A stretch of DNA of 64,000 bases, taken from contig NZ_JAMBPV010000003.1 of the NCBI RefSeq assembly GCF_029531845.1, positions 1 through 64,000 of the forward strand, in the 5' to 3' direction. Shown in pieces: positions 1 through 9,472 of the stretch. Origin of the DNA: Staphylococcus equorum. Lineage in GTDB: Bacteria; Bacillota; Bacilli; Staphylococcales; Staphylococcaceae. The position numbers and the translations under genes are program-made. The notes beneath the pieces were generated by a model that searched no databases, was not told where the DNA came from, and saw nothing but the letters and a program-made list of their open reading frames with translations. Each line of letters opens with the position of its first letter. The stretch's first letter is position 1.

Positions 1-26
1 GTTTCTAAATATAATTTAATTTGTTT

Positions 27-347
27 TTATTCTTCAGCGCTTGCTAAAGAAGCGACATTAATTTTATCATGACTTGCATTCCAAATTGCTTGTCCCTCAA
101 CAAAATAAAATGCTTGTGGTGATTCGTGTTTTACATTTGTCTGTTCTTCTATATAGTTAGATAAATCTCTCTCTTGTTGTACGATTAAGTAGTAACCATC
201 CATATCTCTTTCGTATAAAAATTTGTTGAATTGGTCAATTGCATTTGCTGAAATCGGACATGTTTCACTATGTTTCAATACAAATGCATATTTGTTTTCT
301 TTAATAATTTGCTTAAACTGGTCAATCGAACTCAGCTTTATAGCCAT
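27..347 (-). CDS. brxC: Monothiol bacilliredoxin BrxC (YtxJ family)
   Basis: A 106-residue thioredoxin-fold protein whose lone cysteine sits in a TCPIS motif near residue 31. This is the hallmark of the YtxJ/BrxC bacilliredoxins, which remove bacillithiol from S-bacillithiolated cytoplasmic proteins; staphylococci use bacillithiol. The ATG at 347 is chosen because AGAGGTG ends 6 nt upstream. An in-frame GTG at 356 lies inside that ribosome binding site and is unlikely to be the start. The gene stands alone, with no partner within 140 bp. The family call rests on the motif, length and overall pattern and is fairly secure. Confidence 0.82.
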   Translation of the reverse strand: MAIKLSSIDQFKQIIKENKYAFVLKHSETCPISANAIDQFNKFLYERDMDGYYLIVQQERDLSNYIEEQTNVKHESPQAFYFVEGQAIWNASHDKINVASLASAEE

Positions 348-500
348 TCTATTCACCTCTAAAAATATTTAACACACCCTAAGTCTCACCCAAGTGTGAA
401 AGTTCCATGATATTCTCATATCATTGTTTCCAATTATACACAATTCTCTTTTTATTGTTAACAGTTTATCCAAATTCTTATAATTTCACTAATACACCTA

Positions 501-1394
501 TTAATTATAGTTATCATTAACTTGCTGATATTTCTTATTAAAAGCGGCTTCGAACTGTTCTAATTCTTCACCTTTTCGAGGTAATTTATTGTAATCTATT
601 TTCGCTAATTGCTCACTAATTTCAATAGTTTCTTCTCTTGTTTCATAATAATTTTGCAAGCTATAATACATCTCAATAGCATTTTTTCGAGCATCATTCA
701 CATAGCCATCTGTTATTTCAGCTTTATTCAAGTCCCTAATTTGCTTAGTAATTAATGGCATGATTTGTTCATTAATAGATTGTTTTATTTCATTTGAATC
801 TGTAGAATCAGCCTCTGTTTCTGCAGTGTTTTTTAAGTCTTTATTGTTTTGTTCTAACTTGTTTTTAAAATTAGTAACATCTGTACTATTACCAGTATTA
901 CTAGCTTTTTGTATGTTGTCCTCAACTTGTGATCTGTTTTTCTCAAATAATTTAGTGTATTCTAAAATATCTTCATTCGCTTTAATCGATTGATTACACA
1001 AATCAACAAACGTTCTCAACTCATTGATAGCTGATTTTTTCTTTTTTACTGAATCTAAATAACTAGATTTAAGTTCTTTTGTTTCATTTGAATCCGTTGG
1101 TAAATTTTTTGCTGCTGTTTCGTATTCTTCAAGTTTAGGTATCAATTTGCTGTTTAATTCATTTTGCAAATCATTAAATGCTTTCTTGTTCTTATCTGTC
1201 ATATCTGTCTTACTTAAGTTATCTAAACGTTGTAATTGTATGTCATCCATAACATTTCTTAGTTCTTTTTCTTTATTTTTCACGTCATTTAACGAACTGT
1301 CAAAATCTTTAAATTCGTTTTCTCCTTTATTGTTACAGGCAGTAAGTGAAATAGAAAAACAAACTATTAAAACAATGCACAGTATTTTTTTCAT
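501..1394 (-). CDS. YkyA-like cell-surface lipoprotein
   Basis: This 297-residue protein has a lipoprotein signal peptide (MKK start, hydrophobic core, lipobox LTAC) followed by an almost wholly charged helical ectodomain rich in K, E, N and D, probably coiled coil. The layout resembles the YkyA family of putative cell-wall-binding lipoproteins of Bacillus and Staphylococcus, whose function is not established. The start is the ATG preceded by AAGGAG; an upstream in-frame ATG at 1412 has no ribosome binding site. It should be lipidated and exposed outside the membrane. The family assignment comes from architecture more than from a diagnostic motif, so it is moderate; lipoprotein status is firm. 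Confidence 0.7.
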   Translation of the reverse strand: MKKILCIVLIVCFSISLTACNNKGENEFKDFDSSLNDVKNKEKELRNVMDDIQLQRLDNLSKTDMTDKNKKAFNDLQNELNSKLIPKLEEYETAAKNLPTDSNETKELKSSYLDSVKKKKSAINELRTFVDLCNQSIKANEDILEYTKLFEKNRSQVEDNIQKASNTGNSTDVTNFKNKLEQNNKDLKNTAETEADSTDSNEIKQSINEQIMPLITKQIRDLNKAEITDGYVNDARKNAIEMYYSLQNYYETREETIEISEQLAKIDYNKLPRKGEELEQFEAAFNKKYQQVNDNYN

Positions 1395-1521
1395 TTCTGA
1401 ACTCCTTATCATTCCATATTATACAGAAACTTATTTAACTTGAAAATGATATATGATATATTGTTTCAGAATTTACAGTTTAACAGTTATATAATAACAT
1501 TTAAAGGAGTGGTCAACCTAT

Positions 1522-2065
1522 ATGTATTCGAGCATACAATTATTTATAACTAAAGATAATAACAGACATTTCACACAGCGATACAATCATCTCAGAAACA
1601 TTAAACATTCTATTGAATTTATTGGATACACCTGTTAAATCAACACATCACATCGGAGGCACAAGACACTTCATGTACCCTACCGAGTCTATATTGGATA
1701 TTTTAGTTGGGGTTGATAATTTACATGTTGTGACTTTTTTAGATGAAAAACGTTTGAATTATGTAGGCTTTTATAGATTGCACCATCCATATAAGAAAAA
1801 AGTAGTCATGGCTCAATTTAACAATCTTATTGAGTTAAAACAGACTACACGACTACATATTATTCAAAAAGGCACACCACTCTATAATGATTTTTTAAAA
1901 ATGGAGCACCTTCTGGCTACAAACAGTCATATTGCTAAGCATTTTAGTATTAAAAAGCAACGCTTAGCAAATCATAACGTAACAATTCGTGATTACGAAA
2001 ATCACAAACAAATACTATTTCAACAATTAACAAAACAAAGAGAACCCAAGTCATTATTAAAATGA
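1522..2065 (+). pseudogene. GrpB-family (UPF0157) protein, apparent frameshift near 1610-1625
   Basis: The frame 1613-2065 encodes a GrpB-like nucleotidyltransferase-fold protein: THHIGG near the start, then the family's ILDILVGV strand. It lacks an ATG; its first start is a TTG at 1613 without a ribosome binding site. One frame over, an ATG at 1522 preceded by AAAGGAGTGG opens a 38-codon reading frame (MYSSIQLFIT...) that supplies the missing N-terminus and stops at 1636-1638. Joining the two needs one single-base shift in the AT-rich stretch around 1610-1625. It is either a recent pseudogene or a sequencing error. GrpB biochemistry is poorly known. Confidence 0.62.
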
Positions 2066-2212
2066 GCCATGATGGCTTACAAATTTAATCTTAAAGCCTG
2101 AAATTTGGAAAAATTTATAAAATCTATAGTAAATTGCTATACTATTTAGCAAAGACGGGTAATCATTGGTATAATAAACAAAATGAATTCAACAGGAAAG
2201 GATGTTCTAGAC

Positions 2213-3136
2213 TTGCATAAAGATGACATCTTAAAAGAATTAGAAGCAATTGTTCCAAAAGAAATTATAAAAATAGATGAACCCTTAAAACGTTATACAT
2301 ATACTGAAACTGGTGGTCAGGCAGACTACTATTTATCGCCTACCAAAAATGAACACGTCCAATCTATCGTTCACTATGCATATACAAATGATATCCCAGT
2401 CACTTATTTAGGCAATGGCTCAAATATTATTATTCGTGAGGGTGGTATTAGAGGCATTGTAATTAGCTTACTATCACTAGATTATATAGACGTTTCAGAT
2501 GATGCTATTATTTCTGGTAGTGGTGCAGCAATCATCGATGTATCTCGCACTGCTAGAGATCATGCACTAACTGGCTTAGAATTTGCTTGTGGGATCCCAG
2601 GATCAATCGGAGGCGCTGTATTTATGAATGCTGGTGCTTATGGTGGCGAAGTCAAAGATTGTATTGACTATGCACTGTGTGTAAATGATAAAGGTGAACT
2701 CATCACCTTAACTAATAACGATTTAGAGTTAGATTACCGCAATAGTATCGTTCAAAAAGAACATTTAGTCGTTCTCGAAGCTGCATTCACTTTAATGCCT
2801 GGTAACAAACAAGATATCCAAGAAAAAATGGATGATTTAACAGAAAGAAGAGAGTCCAAACAGCCTTTAGAATACCCATCATGTGGTAGTGTATTCCAAC
2901 GTCCTCCTGGTCACTTTGCCGGTAAATTAATTCAAGATGCTGAGCTACAAGGTCATCGCATTGGTGGCGTGGAAGTGTCTAAGAAACATGCTGGCTTTAT
3001 GGTGAACGTTGACAATGGAAGCGCGACAGACTATGAAGATTTAATCCACTATGTTCAAAAAGTAGTACAAGAAAAATTTGATGTTGAATTGCATCGAGAA
3101 GTTAGAATTATTGGCGAACATCCAAACGATAATTAG
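2213..3136 (+). CDS. murB: UDP-N-acetylenolpyruvoylglucosamine reductase MurB
   Basis: MurB reduces UDP-GlcNAc-enolpyruvate to UDP-MurNAc with NADPH and FAD, the second committed step of peptidoglycan precursor synthesis in the cytoplasm. The FAD-binding signatures [10 protein letters not shown] and [20 protein letters not shown] are present, as is the C-terminal [11 protein letters not shown] segment of type IIb enzymes with its catalytic serine. I favour the TTG at 2213: GGAAAGGATG lies about 10 nt upstream and the product is then 307 residues, as in S. aureus. The ATG at 2183 would add ten residues and has no ribosome binding site. The CHY zinc-finger gene follows after 11 bp. Confidence 0.96.
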   Translation: MHKDDILKELEAIVPKEIIKIDEPLKRYTYTETGGQADYYLSPTKNEHVQSIVHYAYTNDIPVTYLGNGSNIIIREGGIRGIVISLLSLDYIDVSDDAIISGSGAAIIDVSRTARDHALTGLEFACGIPGSIGGAVFMNAGAYGGEVKDCIDYALCVNDKGELITLTNNDLELDYRNSIVQKEHLVVLEAAFTLMPGNKQDIQEKMDDLTERRESKQPLEYPSCGSVFQRPPGHFAGKLIQDAELQGHRIGGVEVSKKHAGFMVNVDNGSATDYEDLIHYVQKVVQEKFDVELHREVRIIGEHPNDN

Positions 3137-3147
3137 GAGAATTTATT

Positions 3148-3462
3148 ATGATTAACATATATGGTTCTACTGTAGACAATGAAGCACGCTGCACGCATTA
3201 TCCAACACCATTAGATATTATCGCAATTAAATTTAAATGTTGCGATAAATACTATCCTTGCTATAAATGTCATAATGAACATGAATCACATAAAATAAAA
3301 AGATGGGATTCTAGTGAATTTAATGAAAAAGCAATTTTATGTGGTGTGTGTCGACATGAAATGACAATTAATGAATATATGATGATTGAAGCCTGTCCTA
3401 AGTGCGATGGTCACTTTAATAATCGTTGTAAATATCATTATCACCTTTATTTTTCTATATAA
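3148..3462 (+). CDS. CHY zinc-finger protein
   Basis: A 104-residue protein with ordered Cys/His pairs: CTHY at 15-18, CC and CYKCH near 31-42, CGVC near 72-75 and CPKC near 90-93, ending in a CKYHYH cluster. This is the CHY-type zinc finger family (PF05495), which binds several zinc ions; its bacterial role is unknown. AGGAG lies just before the ATG. It begins 11 bp after murB, so the two are probably cotranscribed, and a strong hairpin terminator follows. Confidence 0.82.
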   Translation: MINIYGSTVDNEARCTHYPTPLDIIAIKFKCCDKYYPCYKCHNEHESHKIKRWDSSEFNEKAILCGVCRHEMTINEYMMIEACPKCDGHFNNRCKYHYHLYFSI

Positions 3463-3493
3463 ATTTCATGCGCAATGCTTAACAATGAATTGA

Positions 3494-3535
3494 AAAAGGT
3501 ACTAATCCGTTATTTTAATGGATTAGTACCTTTTC
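3494..3535. terminator. Strong intrinsic terminator after murB-CHY
   Basis: Perfect inverted repeat AAAAGGTACTAATCC / GGATTAGTACCTTTT around an 11-nt loop. A-rich and T-rich flanks let it work in both directions, between murB-CHY on the plus strand and the converging PH-domain gene. Confidence 0.85.
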
Positions 3536-3647
3536 TATATTTAAAATAGACTTGTACTGATTTTCAAGTGCATGCTTGTGCTTAGGAAAACGAGTATGAA
3601 ATAACTTTGTGGCTTGGCATTATGTACTTTATTTTAAAATTCTCATA

Positions 3648-3971
3648 TTATTTTATTTGTTCTTTTACAAATTGGACAAAGGCTTCTGCATCACCTTTTT
3701 GTATTTGATTCATTGGCATTGGTCCAATATTGAAAGTGAAATTAATTTTTTCACCATCATAACTAATTTGTTCTACCTCATTATAAGCAATACTTCTATA
3801 ATAAAATTCGCCATTCATATCAACATTTAAAATAATACGTTCATTGGTTGCGATAAAAGCACCTTCAAATTCTGAAGAACCTTGAACTGAATATTCTATT
3901 GTTCCTAAAACATTTGGCCCCTTTTTCTCAGTTGGAAATAAATCACTTGGGTTTACGTTATCTAAAATCAT
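3648..3971 (-). CDS. Small PH-domain (YokE/bPH-like) protein
   Basis: A 107-residue soluble protein without signal peptide or membrane segment. Its middle (FIATNERIILNVDMNG...YRSIAYNEVEQISYDG) has the strand pattern of bacterial pleckstrin-homology-like domains of the YokE/bPH type: an 'ATNERII' strand, a bend, then a 'Y-x-E-I-x-x-I' strand. The ATG at 3971 follows AGGGGAGTG; in-frame codons further upstream have no ribosome binding site. It stands between terminators as its own unit. The fold is reasonably supported; ligand and role are unknown. Confidence 0.6.
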   Translation of the reverse strand: MILDNVNPSDLFPTEKKGPNVLGTIEYSVQGSSEFEGAFIATNERIILNVDMNGEFYYRSIAYNEVEQISYDGEKINFTFNIGPMPMNQIQKGDAEAFVQFVKEQIK

Positions 3972-4066
3972 GTACTTCACTCCCCTTTTCTTTAGTTCAT
4001 TATACAAGTTTTAAAAATGAATTTTTACTTACTTGCTCAATTCATATTTAGCATAACAAACAAAAT

Positions 4067-4086
4067 GTTGGGACTAAAGTTCCAAC
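4067..4086. repeat. Short inverted repeat upstream of the PH gene
   Basis: GTTGGGACT / AGTTCCAAC separated by two bases (one G-T pair). It lies in the gap between the PH-domain gene and the terminator of the sst operon. Role unknown. Confidence 0.45.
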
Positions 4087-4116
4087 CCACTATAAACTAT
4101 CTTCTTGAAACATAAA

Positions 4117-4150
4117 AAAGTCGACAAAGCCATAAGACTTTGTCGACTTT
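4117..4150 (-). terminator. Terminator of the sst operon
   Basis: Perfect 13-bp stem AAAGTCGACAAAG / CTTTGTCGACTTT with an 8-nt loop, followed on the minus strand by T-rich sequence. It lies about 40 bp beyond the sstD stop. Confidence 0.85.
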
Positions 4151-4190
4151 CTGAAAGGAATTGTATCCCCCACGGTTATCCTTTTAAATA

Positions 4191-5237
4191 TTATTTTTCA
4201 AGCGCTTTTTCTACTTCTTCAATTTGTTTAATTGCAGTAGTTGTTGAACCGCTTGCGAAATACCAAAGTTTTGGATCTAATTCATAAACTTTGTCTTCTT
4301 TTATAGCATCTACATTTTTGATAACGTCATTACCTAAGGCTTGTTCAGCTGTTGACTTACCAGCAATTGCTTGTCCACGGTCCATGGCAAAGATGATATT
4401 AGGATTTTTTTCTGCTATATACTCATTCGTTACGTTTTGACCATGTTTACTACTCTTAATATTTTCATCTGCAGCTGTGAAGCCCATTGTATCAAAAATC
4501 ATTGCACCGAATCTTTCTCCAGCACCGTATGTTGATAATTCACCTTCGTTAACTAATAAGAATAATGCTTTTTGATCTTTTAAGTCTTTTGTTTTTTCTT
4601 TGATGCCAGCAATTTTATCATCTAATTTTTTAGTAAGTGATTTTGCTTCATCTTCTTTTTGGTAAATTTTACCTAATTTTTCAGTGTTTTTCTTCATTGA
4701 ATTCACTTCATCTTTATCGTCAACACCAACGTATACAACTTTTGCATCTGGTGCTGCTTTTTTGAATTCATCTAGATTTTTTTGGTTTGCTGTACGGCCA
4801 GAAATATAAATTACATCTGGTTTAGCTTCTGCAACTTTATCGAAATTAACTTCTTTTAGGCTTCCTGTGTTTAAGTATTTTTCATCTTTAAATTCGCTTA
4901 AGAAATCAGGTAATGATTTAGCACCTTCACCTTTTGAAACTGCTTTAACTTTATCTTCAAGTCCTAATTCTTTCAATGTATCTAATGTACCATAATCAAA
5001 AACAACTGCATTTTCAGGATTTGTAGGCACTTCTACCGTTTCTTTAACCGTTTTAGCATCACTGCCATCACGTTTTTCTCCACTAGCCTGATAATTATTT
5101 TCAATTTTTACAGTTTTATTTGAATCTTCGCTTTCTGATTTTGCATCAGATGATTTTTTATCCTCTGATCCACCATTACTACATGCTACTAATAAAAACA
5201 TTAAACCTACAACTAATAATAAAGATAATTTTTTCAT
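4191..5237 (-). CDS. sstD: Iron-siderophore ABC transporter substrate-binding lipoprotein SstD
   Basis: A 348-residue class III (FepB/FatB-type) solute-binding lipoprotein. The signal peptide ends in the lipobox LVAC, then a charged linker leads into a periplasmic-binding-protein fold (VVFDYGTLDTLKELG, a PDVIYISGR strand, YFASGST near the end). In S. aureus Sst proteins import catechol-type ferric siderophores and catecholamine-iron complexes. It is the last gene of sstABCD, 105 bp after sstC, with its own AGGAGGAG before the ATG. That gap and the strong ribosome binding site would allow higher expression than the permeases, as is common for binding proteins. Expected to be Fur-repressed. Confidence 0.92.
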   Translation of the reverse strand: MKKLSLLLVVGLMFLLVACSNGGSEDKKSSDAKSESEDSNKTVKIENNYQASGEKRDGSDAKTVKETVEVPTNPENAVVFDYGTLDTLKELGLEDKVKAVSKGEGAKSLPDFLSEFKDEKYLNTGSLKEVNFDKVAEAKPDVIYISGRTANQKNLDEFKKAAPDAKVVYVGVDDKDEVNSMKKNTEKLGKIYQKEDEAKSLTKKLDDKIAGIKEKTKDLKDQKALFLLVNEGELSTYGAGERFGAMIFDTMGFTAADENIKSSKHGQNVTNEYIAEKNPNIIFAMDRGQAIAGKSTAEQALGNDVIKNVDAIKEDKVYELDPKLWYFASGSTTTAIKQIEEVEKALEK

Positions 5238-5342
5238 GTTTCTTACTCCTCCTGATTTTCTTAATGATGTATTCCTTTTATGCCCTTAAAAAGTATAACC
5301 ACGTTACAGTTGCATCACTCCCTTCAAATGTTACGAATGGAA

Positions 5343-6143
5343 TTACATTGAATATGCAAGCTCTAAATCTTGAGTTGCTGTTAGCTCATCGAAATACACA
5401 CAAATACGTTGACCGCGGATTTCTTCAATTCTTACATCCATGTCATATAGCGATTTTAATGTATCTGTTTGAATAACCTCATCTTTTGTACTTGCTTTGA
5501 CAACTTCACCATCTTTTAACGCGATAATATCGTCTGAATAACATGAAGCGAAGTTAATATCATGAATAACAACGATTACAGTTTTATTTAAATCTTTTGC
5601 AAGTTGTCGTAATGTTTGCATAATTTGAACTGAATGTTTCATATCAAGATTATTCAATGGTTCATCTAACAAGATATAATCTGTATTTTGCGCTATAGTC
5701 ATTGCTACATACGCACGTTGACGTTGCCCACCAGATAATGTTTTTATGTAGCGATTTCTAATCTCTTTAAGATGTAGCAATTCCAAGGCATATTCAACTT
5801 GTTCTTTATCTTCTTTTTTTAGATGTCCTTTAGAATATGGAAATCGCCCAAAATTAACTAATTGTTCTACCGTAATATTGAGTTCTGTATGATTGGATTG
5901 TTTGAGTATCGATAATTTTTTAGCTAATTCATTACTTTTATAATCACTAATTGATTTACCTTCGATTTCTATAGAGCCATCTTCAAAGTCCATTAAACGC
6001 GTAATTGCCGCTAACAATGTGCTTTTTCCAGCGCCATTTGGTCCAATCATAGAAGTTAGACGTCCTTTATTTATATCAACATTAATATCTTTTAAAATTT
6101 CTTTGTCTTGAATATTTTTATTAAGCCCTTGTACTCGTATCAA
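5343..6143 (-). CDS. sstC: Iron-siderophore ABC transporter ATPase SstC
   Basis: A 266-residue FepC-type ATPase with Walker A GPNGAGKST, signature LSGGQRQR, Walker B YILLDEP and the switch histidine in VIHDINF. It powers uptake through the SstA/SstB permease pair at the inner face of the membrane. The start overlaps the sstB stop by 4 bp, implying translational coupling. The C-terminal extension of about 40 residues (LYDMDVRIEEIRGQRICVY) is typical of iron-siderophore ATPases. Confidence 0.93.
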   Translation of the reverse strand: MIRVQGLNKNIQDKEILKDINVDINKGRLTSMIGPNGAGKSTLLAAITRLMDFEDGSIEIEGKSISDYKSNELAKKLSILKQSNHTELNITVEQLVNFGRFPYSKGHLKKEDKEQVEYALELLHLKEIRNRYIKTLSGGQRQRAYVAMTIAQNTDYILLDEPLNNLDMKHSVQIMQTLRQLAKDLNKTVIVVIHDINFASCYSDDIIALKDGEVVKASTKDEVIQTDTLKSLYDMDVRIEEIRGQRICVYFDELTATQDLELAYSM

Positions 6144-7099
6144 TTCGCATGTCTCCTTTTTATTAATAAATAAATGAAGTAACTTCCACCTACTAAATCA
6201 ATAATTATACTTACTTGCGTCGTTGCTTGGAATAAATTCTCTACTACACCTTGTGCTATGAATAGACTTAACCAACTCATCAAAATTGTTGCCGGTAATA
6301 TGTATTTATGTTCATATGTCTTCATCAATTCATGTGCTAAGTTAACAGTTAATAATCCTAAAAATGTAATTGGACCAACAAGTGCTGTTGAAATAGATAC
6401 AAGCACTGAAACGAGTATTAGCAATAATCTCGTTAACGTTTTATATGAAATACCTAAATTGATTGCCTGATCTTTTCCTAATAAAAGCACATCTAAATAT
6501 GGTATGGCCCGCATCGTAATCAAAATGAGAATAACTAATATGACACCACAGAGCGTTACTAATTTACTATTGGATGCGTCAAAGTTTGCGAACATGGAGC
6601 TTTGTACAGCCAAGAAATCTTCTGGATTTATAATTAATTCTAAAAATCCAGTAATACTTCTGAAAAATGTGCCGAGTATAACCCCTACGAGTAGGATGAA
6701 ATAAACGGAAACATCACCAATCCTGAAGATACCTTGAAATAAAAGTAATGAAAATACAATCATCACTATCAGTGAAATTGCAAAGCTGAGATACAAGTTA
6801 GTAACAAATACAGATTGTACGCCAAATGCAAATACGATTAGGACCTTCACAAACATGTATACAGAATCAAGTCCCATAATTGAAGGTGTTAATAACCGGT
6901 TACTTGTAATCGCTTGGAATATCACTACTGAGGCTGCGATTGCGGCTCCGACTAATATCATGAGTATCAGTTTTCTTAATCGACTAGAAAATTGGTATTG
7001 GAAAATATCAAAATCTATGCCTATCACAAGGTAAAGCGCTGCAGCTATCACTGTTACTACAAATAAAATGGATAGTTTTGTTTTAGGGCTAGTTTGCAT
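6140..7099 (-). CDS. sstB: Iron-siderophore ABC permease SstB (FecCD family)
   Basis: A 319-residue protein with about nine or ten hydrophobic segments, typical of the FecCD/BtuC permease family. The motif GPITFLGLLTVNLAHELM near residue 240 is the family's GPIxFLGLxVPHxxR coupling region that contacts the ATPase. It forms the channel with SstA. Its start lies 11 bp inside sstA and its end overlaps sstC by 4 bp, so sstABC is translated as a block. Confidence 0.92.
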   Translation of the reverse strand: MQTSPKTKLSILFVVTVIAAALYLVIGIDFDIFQYQFSSRLRKLILMILVGAAIAASVVIFQAITSNRLLTPSIMGLDSVYMFVKVLIVFAFGVQSVFVTNLYLSFAISLIVMIVFSLLLFQGIFRIGDVSVYFILLVGVILGTFFRSITGFLELIINPEDFLAVQSSMFANFDASNSKLVTLCGVILVILILITMRAIPYLDVLLLGKDQAINLGISYKTLTRLLLILVSVLVSISTALVGPITFLGLLTVNLAHELMKTYEHKYILPATILMSWLSLFIAQGVVENLFQATTQVSIIIDLVGGSYFIYLLIKRRHAN

Positions 7100-8057
7100 A
7101 GTTATGTCGTCCTTTCATCAGCAAGATTATAAAAATAATAGTGCCAAAAACACCAATTGTTAATCCTATATTGATTTCATAAGGATATACAATGACTCTG
7201 CCGATTATATCTGAAAACATTACAAAAATAGCACCTAACATTGCTGTATGTGGCAATGCGTTTTTTAAATGATCTCCTCTAAATATAGAGACAATATTTG
7301 GAACAATTAAACCTAAAAACGGAAGCGTTCCAACTGTCACTACTACTAAAGCAGTTATTGTTGCAGTAATAAATAAACCGACGTTTATTATTTTTTCATA
7401 ATTAACACCTAGATTATTACTAAAATCTTTCCCCATTCCAGCAATCGTAAATTGATTCGCAAATATATATGTAAGTACTAATAAAGGGATGCTTAAGTAT
7501 AATATTTCGTATCTTCCACTTGTAATGATGGCAAAATTCCCATTCATCCAGTTTCCGATACTTTGTACTGCATTTGTTCTTAAGGCAATAAATGTAGCAA
7601 AACTAGAAACGATACCACCAAGCATAATCCCTAATAGTGGGATAAAAATAACATCAGTAAATCGAATATATTGGACTAATTTCACAAACAGGAACGTGCC
7701 CCCGATGCTTAGTGTGACTGCAAATACTAATTTAATAATGATATTTGCTTCTGGAAATAGTATCAGCGATATTAAAATACCTAACTTAGCCCACTCCATC
7801 GTTCCAGCAGTTGTTGGACTTACAAATTTATTTTGCATCATTTGCTGCATAATCAATCCTGCAAGTGCCAACGTACTTCCAGAAATTAATATACTCACCG
7901 TTCTCGGTATCCTACTAGATACAATAATATTTATTTGCTCTTTAGATAAGTGGAATATGTCTGTAATTGAAACGTTACTGACACCAATAAATAGAGAAAG
8001 GATAGTTAATAATAATAAAATGATAAATAGGACAATACCATTAAGTAAGAATTTCAT
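7089..8057 (-). CDS. sstA: Iron-siderophore ABC permease SstA (FecCD family)
   Basis: A 322-residue polytopic permease and first gene of the sst operon. The family's coupling motif appears as VGTLPFLGLIVPNIVSIFRGD, and LALAGLIMQQMMQNKFVSP matches the second conserved FecCD block. It pairs with SstB to form the membrane channel for ferric siderophores. A textbook Fur box lies 56 bp upstream of the ATG, so transcription should be iron-repressed. Confidence 0.92.
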   Translation of the reverse strand: MKFLLNGIVLFIILLLLTILSLFIGVSNVSITDIFHLSKEQINIIVSSRIPRTVSILISGSTLALAGLIMQQMMQNKFVSPTTAGTMEWAKLGILISLILFPEANIIIKLVFAVTLSIGGTFLFVKLVQYIRFTDVIFIPLLGIMLGGIVSSFATFIALRTNAVQSIGNWMNGNFAIITSGRYEILYLSIPLLVLTYIFANQFTIAGMGKDFSNNLGVNYEKIINVGLFITATITALVVVTVGTLPFLGLIVPNIVSIFRGDHLKNALPHTAMLGAIFVMFSDIIGRVIVYPYEINIGLTIGVFGTIIFIILLMKGRHNYAN

Positions 8058-8112
8058 AATGAGGTAACCTAATCCTTTCGATGTACAATGAATTCACAAA
8101 CACTATTGGTTT

Positions 8113-8127
8113 TGATAATCATTATCA
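8113..8127. promoter_or_regulatory. Fur box of the sstABCD promoter
   Basis: A perfect 7-1-7 palindrome, TGATAAT-C-ATTATCA, matching the Gram-positive Fur consensus at every position. It lies 56 bp upstream of sstA and should give iron-dependent repression of the importer. Confidence 0.92.
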
Positions 8128-8256
8128 ATAGTTATATTAAAATTTTAACATTTTTGGCGGTAAATTCAATAGCAATAGGCCATTTTAGTAAAAGTATTCG
8201 TAAGTTAAGTAAAAAAATGTTCTTTCAAATTACTTTTCACCAAACAAAAAGCCACC

Positions 8257-8278
8257 AGATTCCCCCTTCGGAAAATCT
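8257..8278 (-). terminator. Possible weak terminator downstream of nrdF
   Basis: On the minus strand AGATTTTCC / GGGGAATCT forms a 9-bp stem with two G-T pairs and a 4-nt loop, with a run of five T a few bases later (GGTGGCTTTTTG). It lies 110 bp after nrdF and before the sst promoter. The rest of the 330-bp gap (8058-8388) shows nothing beyond this and the Fur box. Confidence 0.42.
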
Positions 8279-8388
8279 AGCAGCTCTTAAAATAGGAAGC
8301 ATTGTTCCTAGTATTATCTTGTGACATCATGCTATCGATACAGTCCTAAACAGACTAAATCAAATTACATATCTGCACCAAATTTATT

Positions 8389-9357
8389 TTAATCTTCAAA
8401 TATAAAGTCTTCATCTTTTAATGCTTCAACATTCAACGCTAATGTGTAACCGTCACCTTTAACTGAGAAAAAGTCATGATTTTTCGTTGAAGTATCTAAT
8501 GCATTTTCAATAATTGGGTTAAATTCTTTTTCTTCAAAGTATGAATCAAAGCCTAAATTAGCTAATGCTTTATTACCATTATATCTAACATAATTTAACA
8601 CGTCTTCTGCTATACCTACTTCATCATATAGTGAATGTGTGTATGCTACTTCGTTTTTATACAAGTCATCTAACAACTTATACATGTCTTGATCTGCTTG
8701 TTGTTTTTCACTTTCTGACAGTTCATTACGCATACTTTGTGCATCCATACCTGTAAATACACCGTGAATAGATTCATCTAATAAGATTTTACGTATAATC
8801 TCACCCGATGTTGTCATTCTTCCTTGTCCTGCAAGGTACAGTGGATAATAGAAACCAGAATAGAATAAGAATGTTTCTAAAAATACACTTGAAACACGTG
8901 CCATGTATTGATCATATACAGATGCATCTTTGCCCCAAAGTTTGTGGTAGTTATTTACAATTTTATCTGATTTATATTTTAAATGCGGTTCTTCTATAAC
9001 CCATTTATCTAATAAATAGTTCGTTTCACTGGAAGGTAGTAACGTTGTAAAGATGTGTGAATAACTTTTAGCATGGACTTGTTCCATCATACCCATAAAT
9101 GAGTAGACTGCTTTTTTACGTAAATCTGTTGTGTGTAACATGATAAGTGGCATGCCATCATCCGCTTGATGTGTGTCCAGTCCTGTTAAACCTGCTAAAG
9201 CTTTTTTGAAGGCGTTCTTTTCTGCATCAGATAAAGTCTTCCAACTTGCAATATCTTTTGATACTTTAAATTCTGTTTCTACCCACATTTGTGAAATATT
9301 TTGTCGCCAAAACATATTTGTCATGTCTTCTTGCGTATTCCAATTGACTGCTTTCAT
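8389..9357 (-). CDS. nrdF: Class Ib ribonucleotide reductase small subunit NrdF
   Basis: A 322-residue beta subunit that houses the dimetal-tyrosyl radical cofactor used by NrdE to reduce ribonucleoside diphosphates. Metal-ligand helices are visible in GLTGLDTHQADD and in MMEQVHAKSYSHIF, plus a late EXXXH helix (ILLDESIHGVF). The C-terminal acidic tail ends in DEDFIFED, which docks into NrdE. It is the third gene of nrdIEF, 115 bp after nrdE with a hairpin between, which may tune the ratio of the subunits. AGGGG precedes the ATG at 9357. Confidence 0.96.
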   Translation of the reverse strand: MKAVNWNTQEDMTNMFWRQNISQMWVETEFKVSKDIASWKTLSDAEKNAFKKALAGLTGLDTHQADDGMPLIMLHTTDLRKKAVYSFMGMMEQVHAKSYSHIFTTLLPSSETNYLLDKWVIEEPHLKYKSDKIVNNYHKLWGKDASVYDQYMARVSSVFLETFLFYSGFYYPLYLAGQGRMTTSGEIIRKILLDESIHGVFTGMDAQSMRNELSESEKQQADQDMYKLLDDLYKNEVAYTHSLYDEVGIAEDVLNYVRYNGNKALANLGFDSYFEEKEFNPIIENALDTSTKNHDFFSVKGDGYTLALNVEALKDEDFIFED

Positions 9358-9405
9358 TTAGATAAATTCCCCTATCTAGTAAAAATTTAATTAAGCAGTG
9401 ATTTA

Positions 9406-9434
9406 CAGCCTAATCTATATAAAAGACTAGGCTG
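9406..9434. repeat. Intercistronic hairpin between nrdE and nrdF
   Basis: CAGCCTAATCT / AGACTAGGCTG form an 11-bp stem with one mismatch. No T run follows on the minus strand, so it reads as an mRNA-stability or processing hairpin and not as a full terminator. Confidence 0.55.
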
Positions 9435-9472
9435 CTTGTAAAAACCACTTTGCTTATCCGTTACTTAAAATC

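Noticed and set aside
8088-8324. 78-codon plus-strand frame between sstA and nrdF
   Set aside because: It covers the Fur box and promoter region, has no ribosome binding site and has AT-driven composition.
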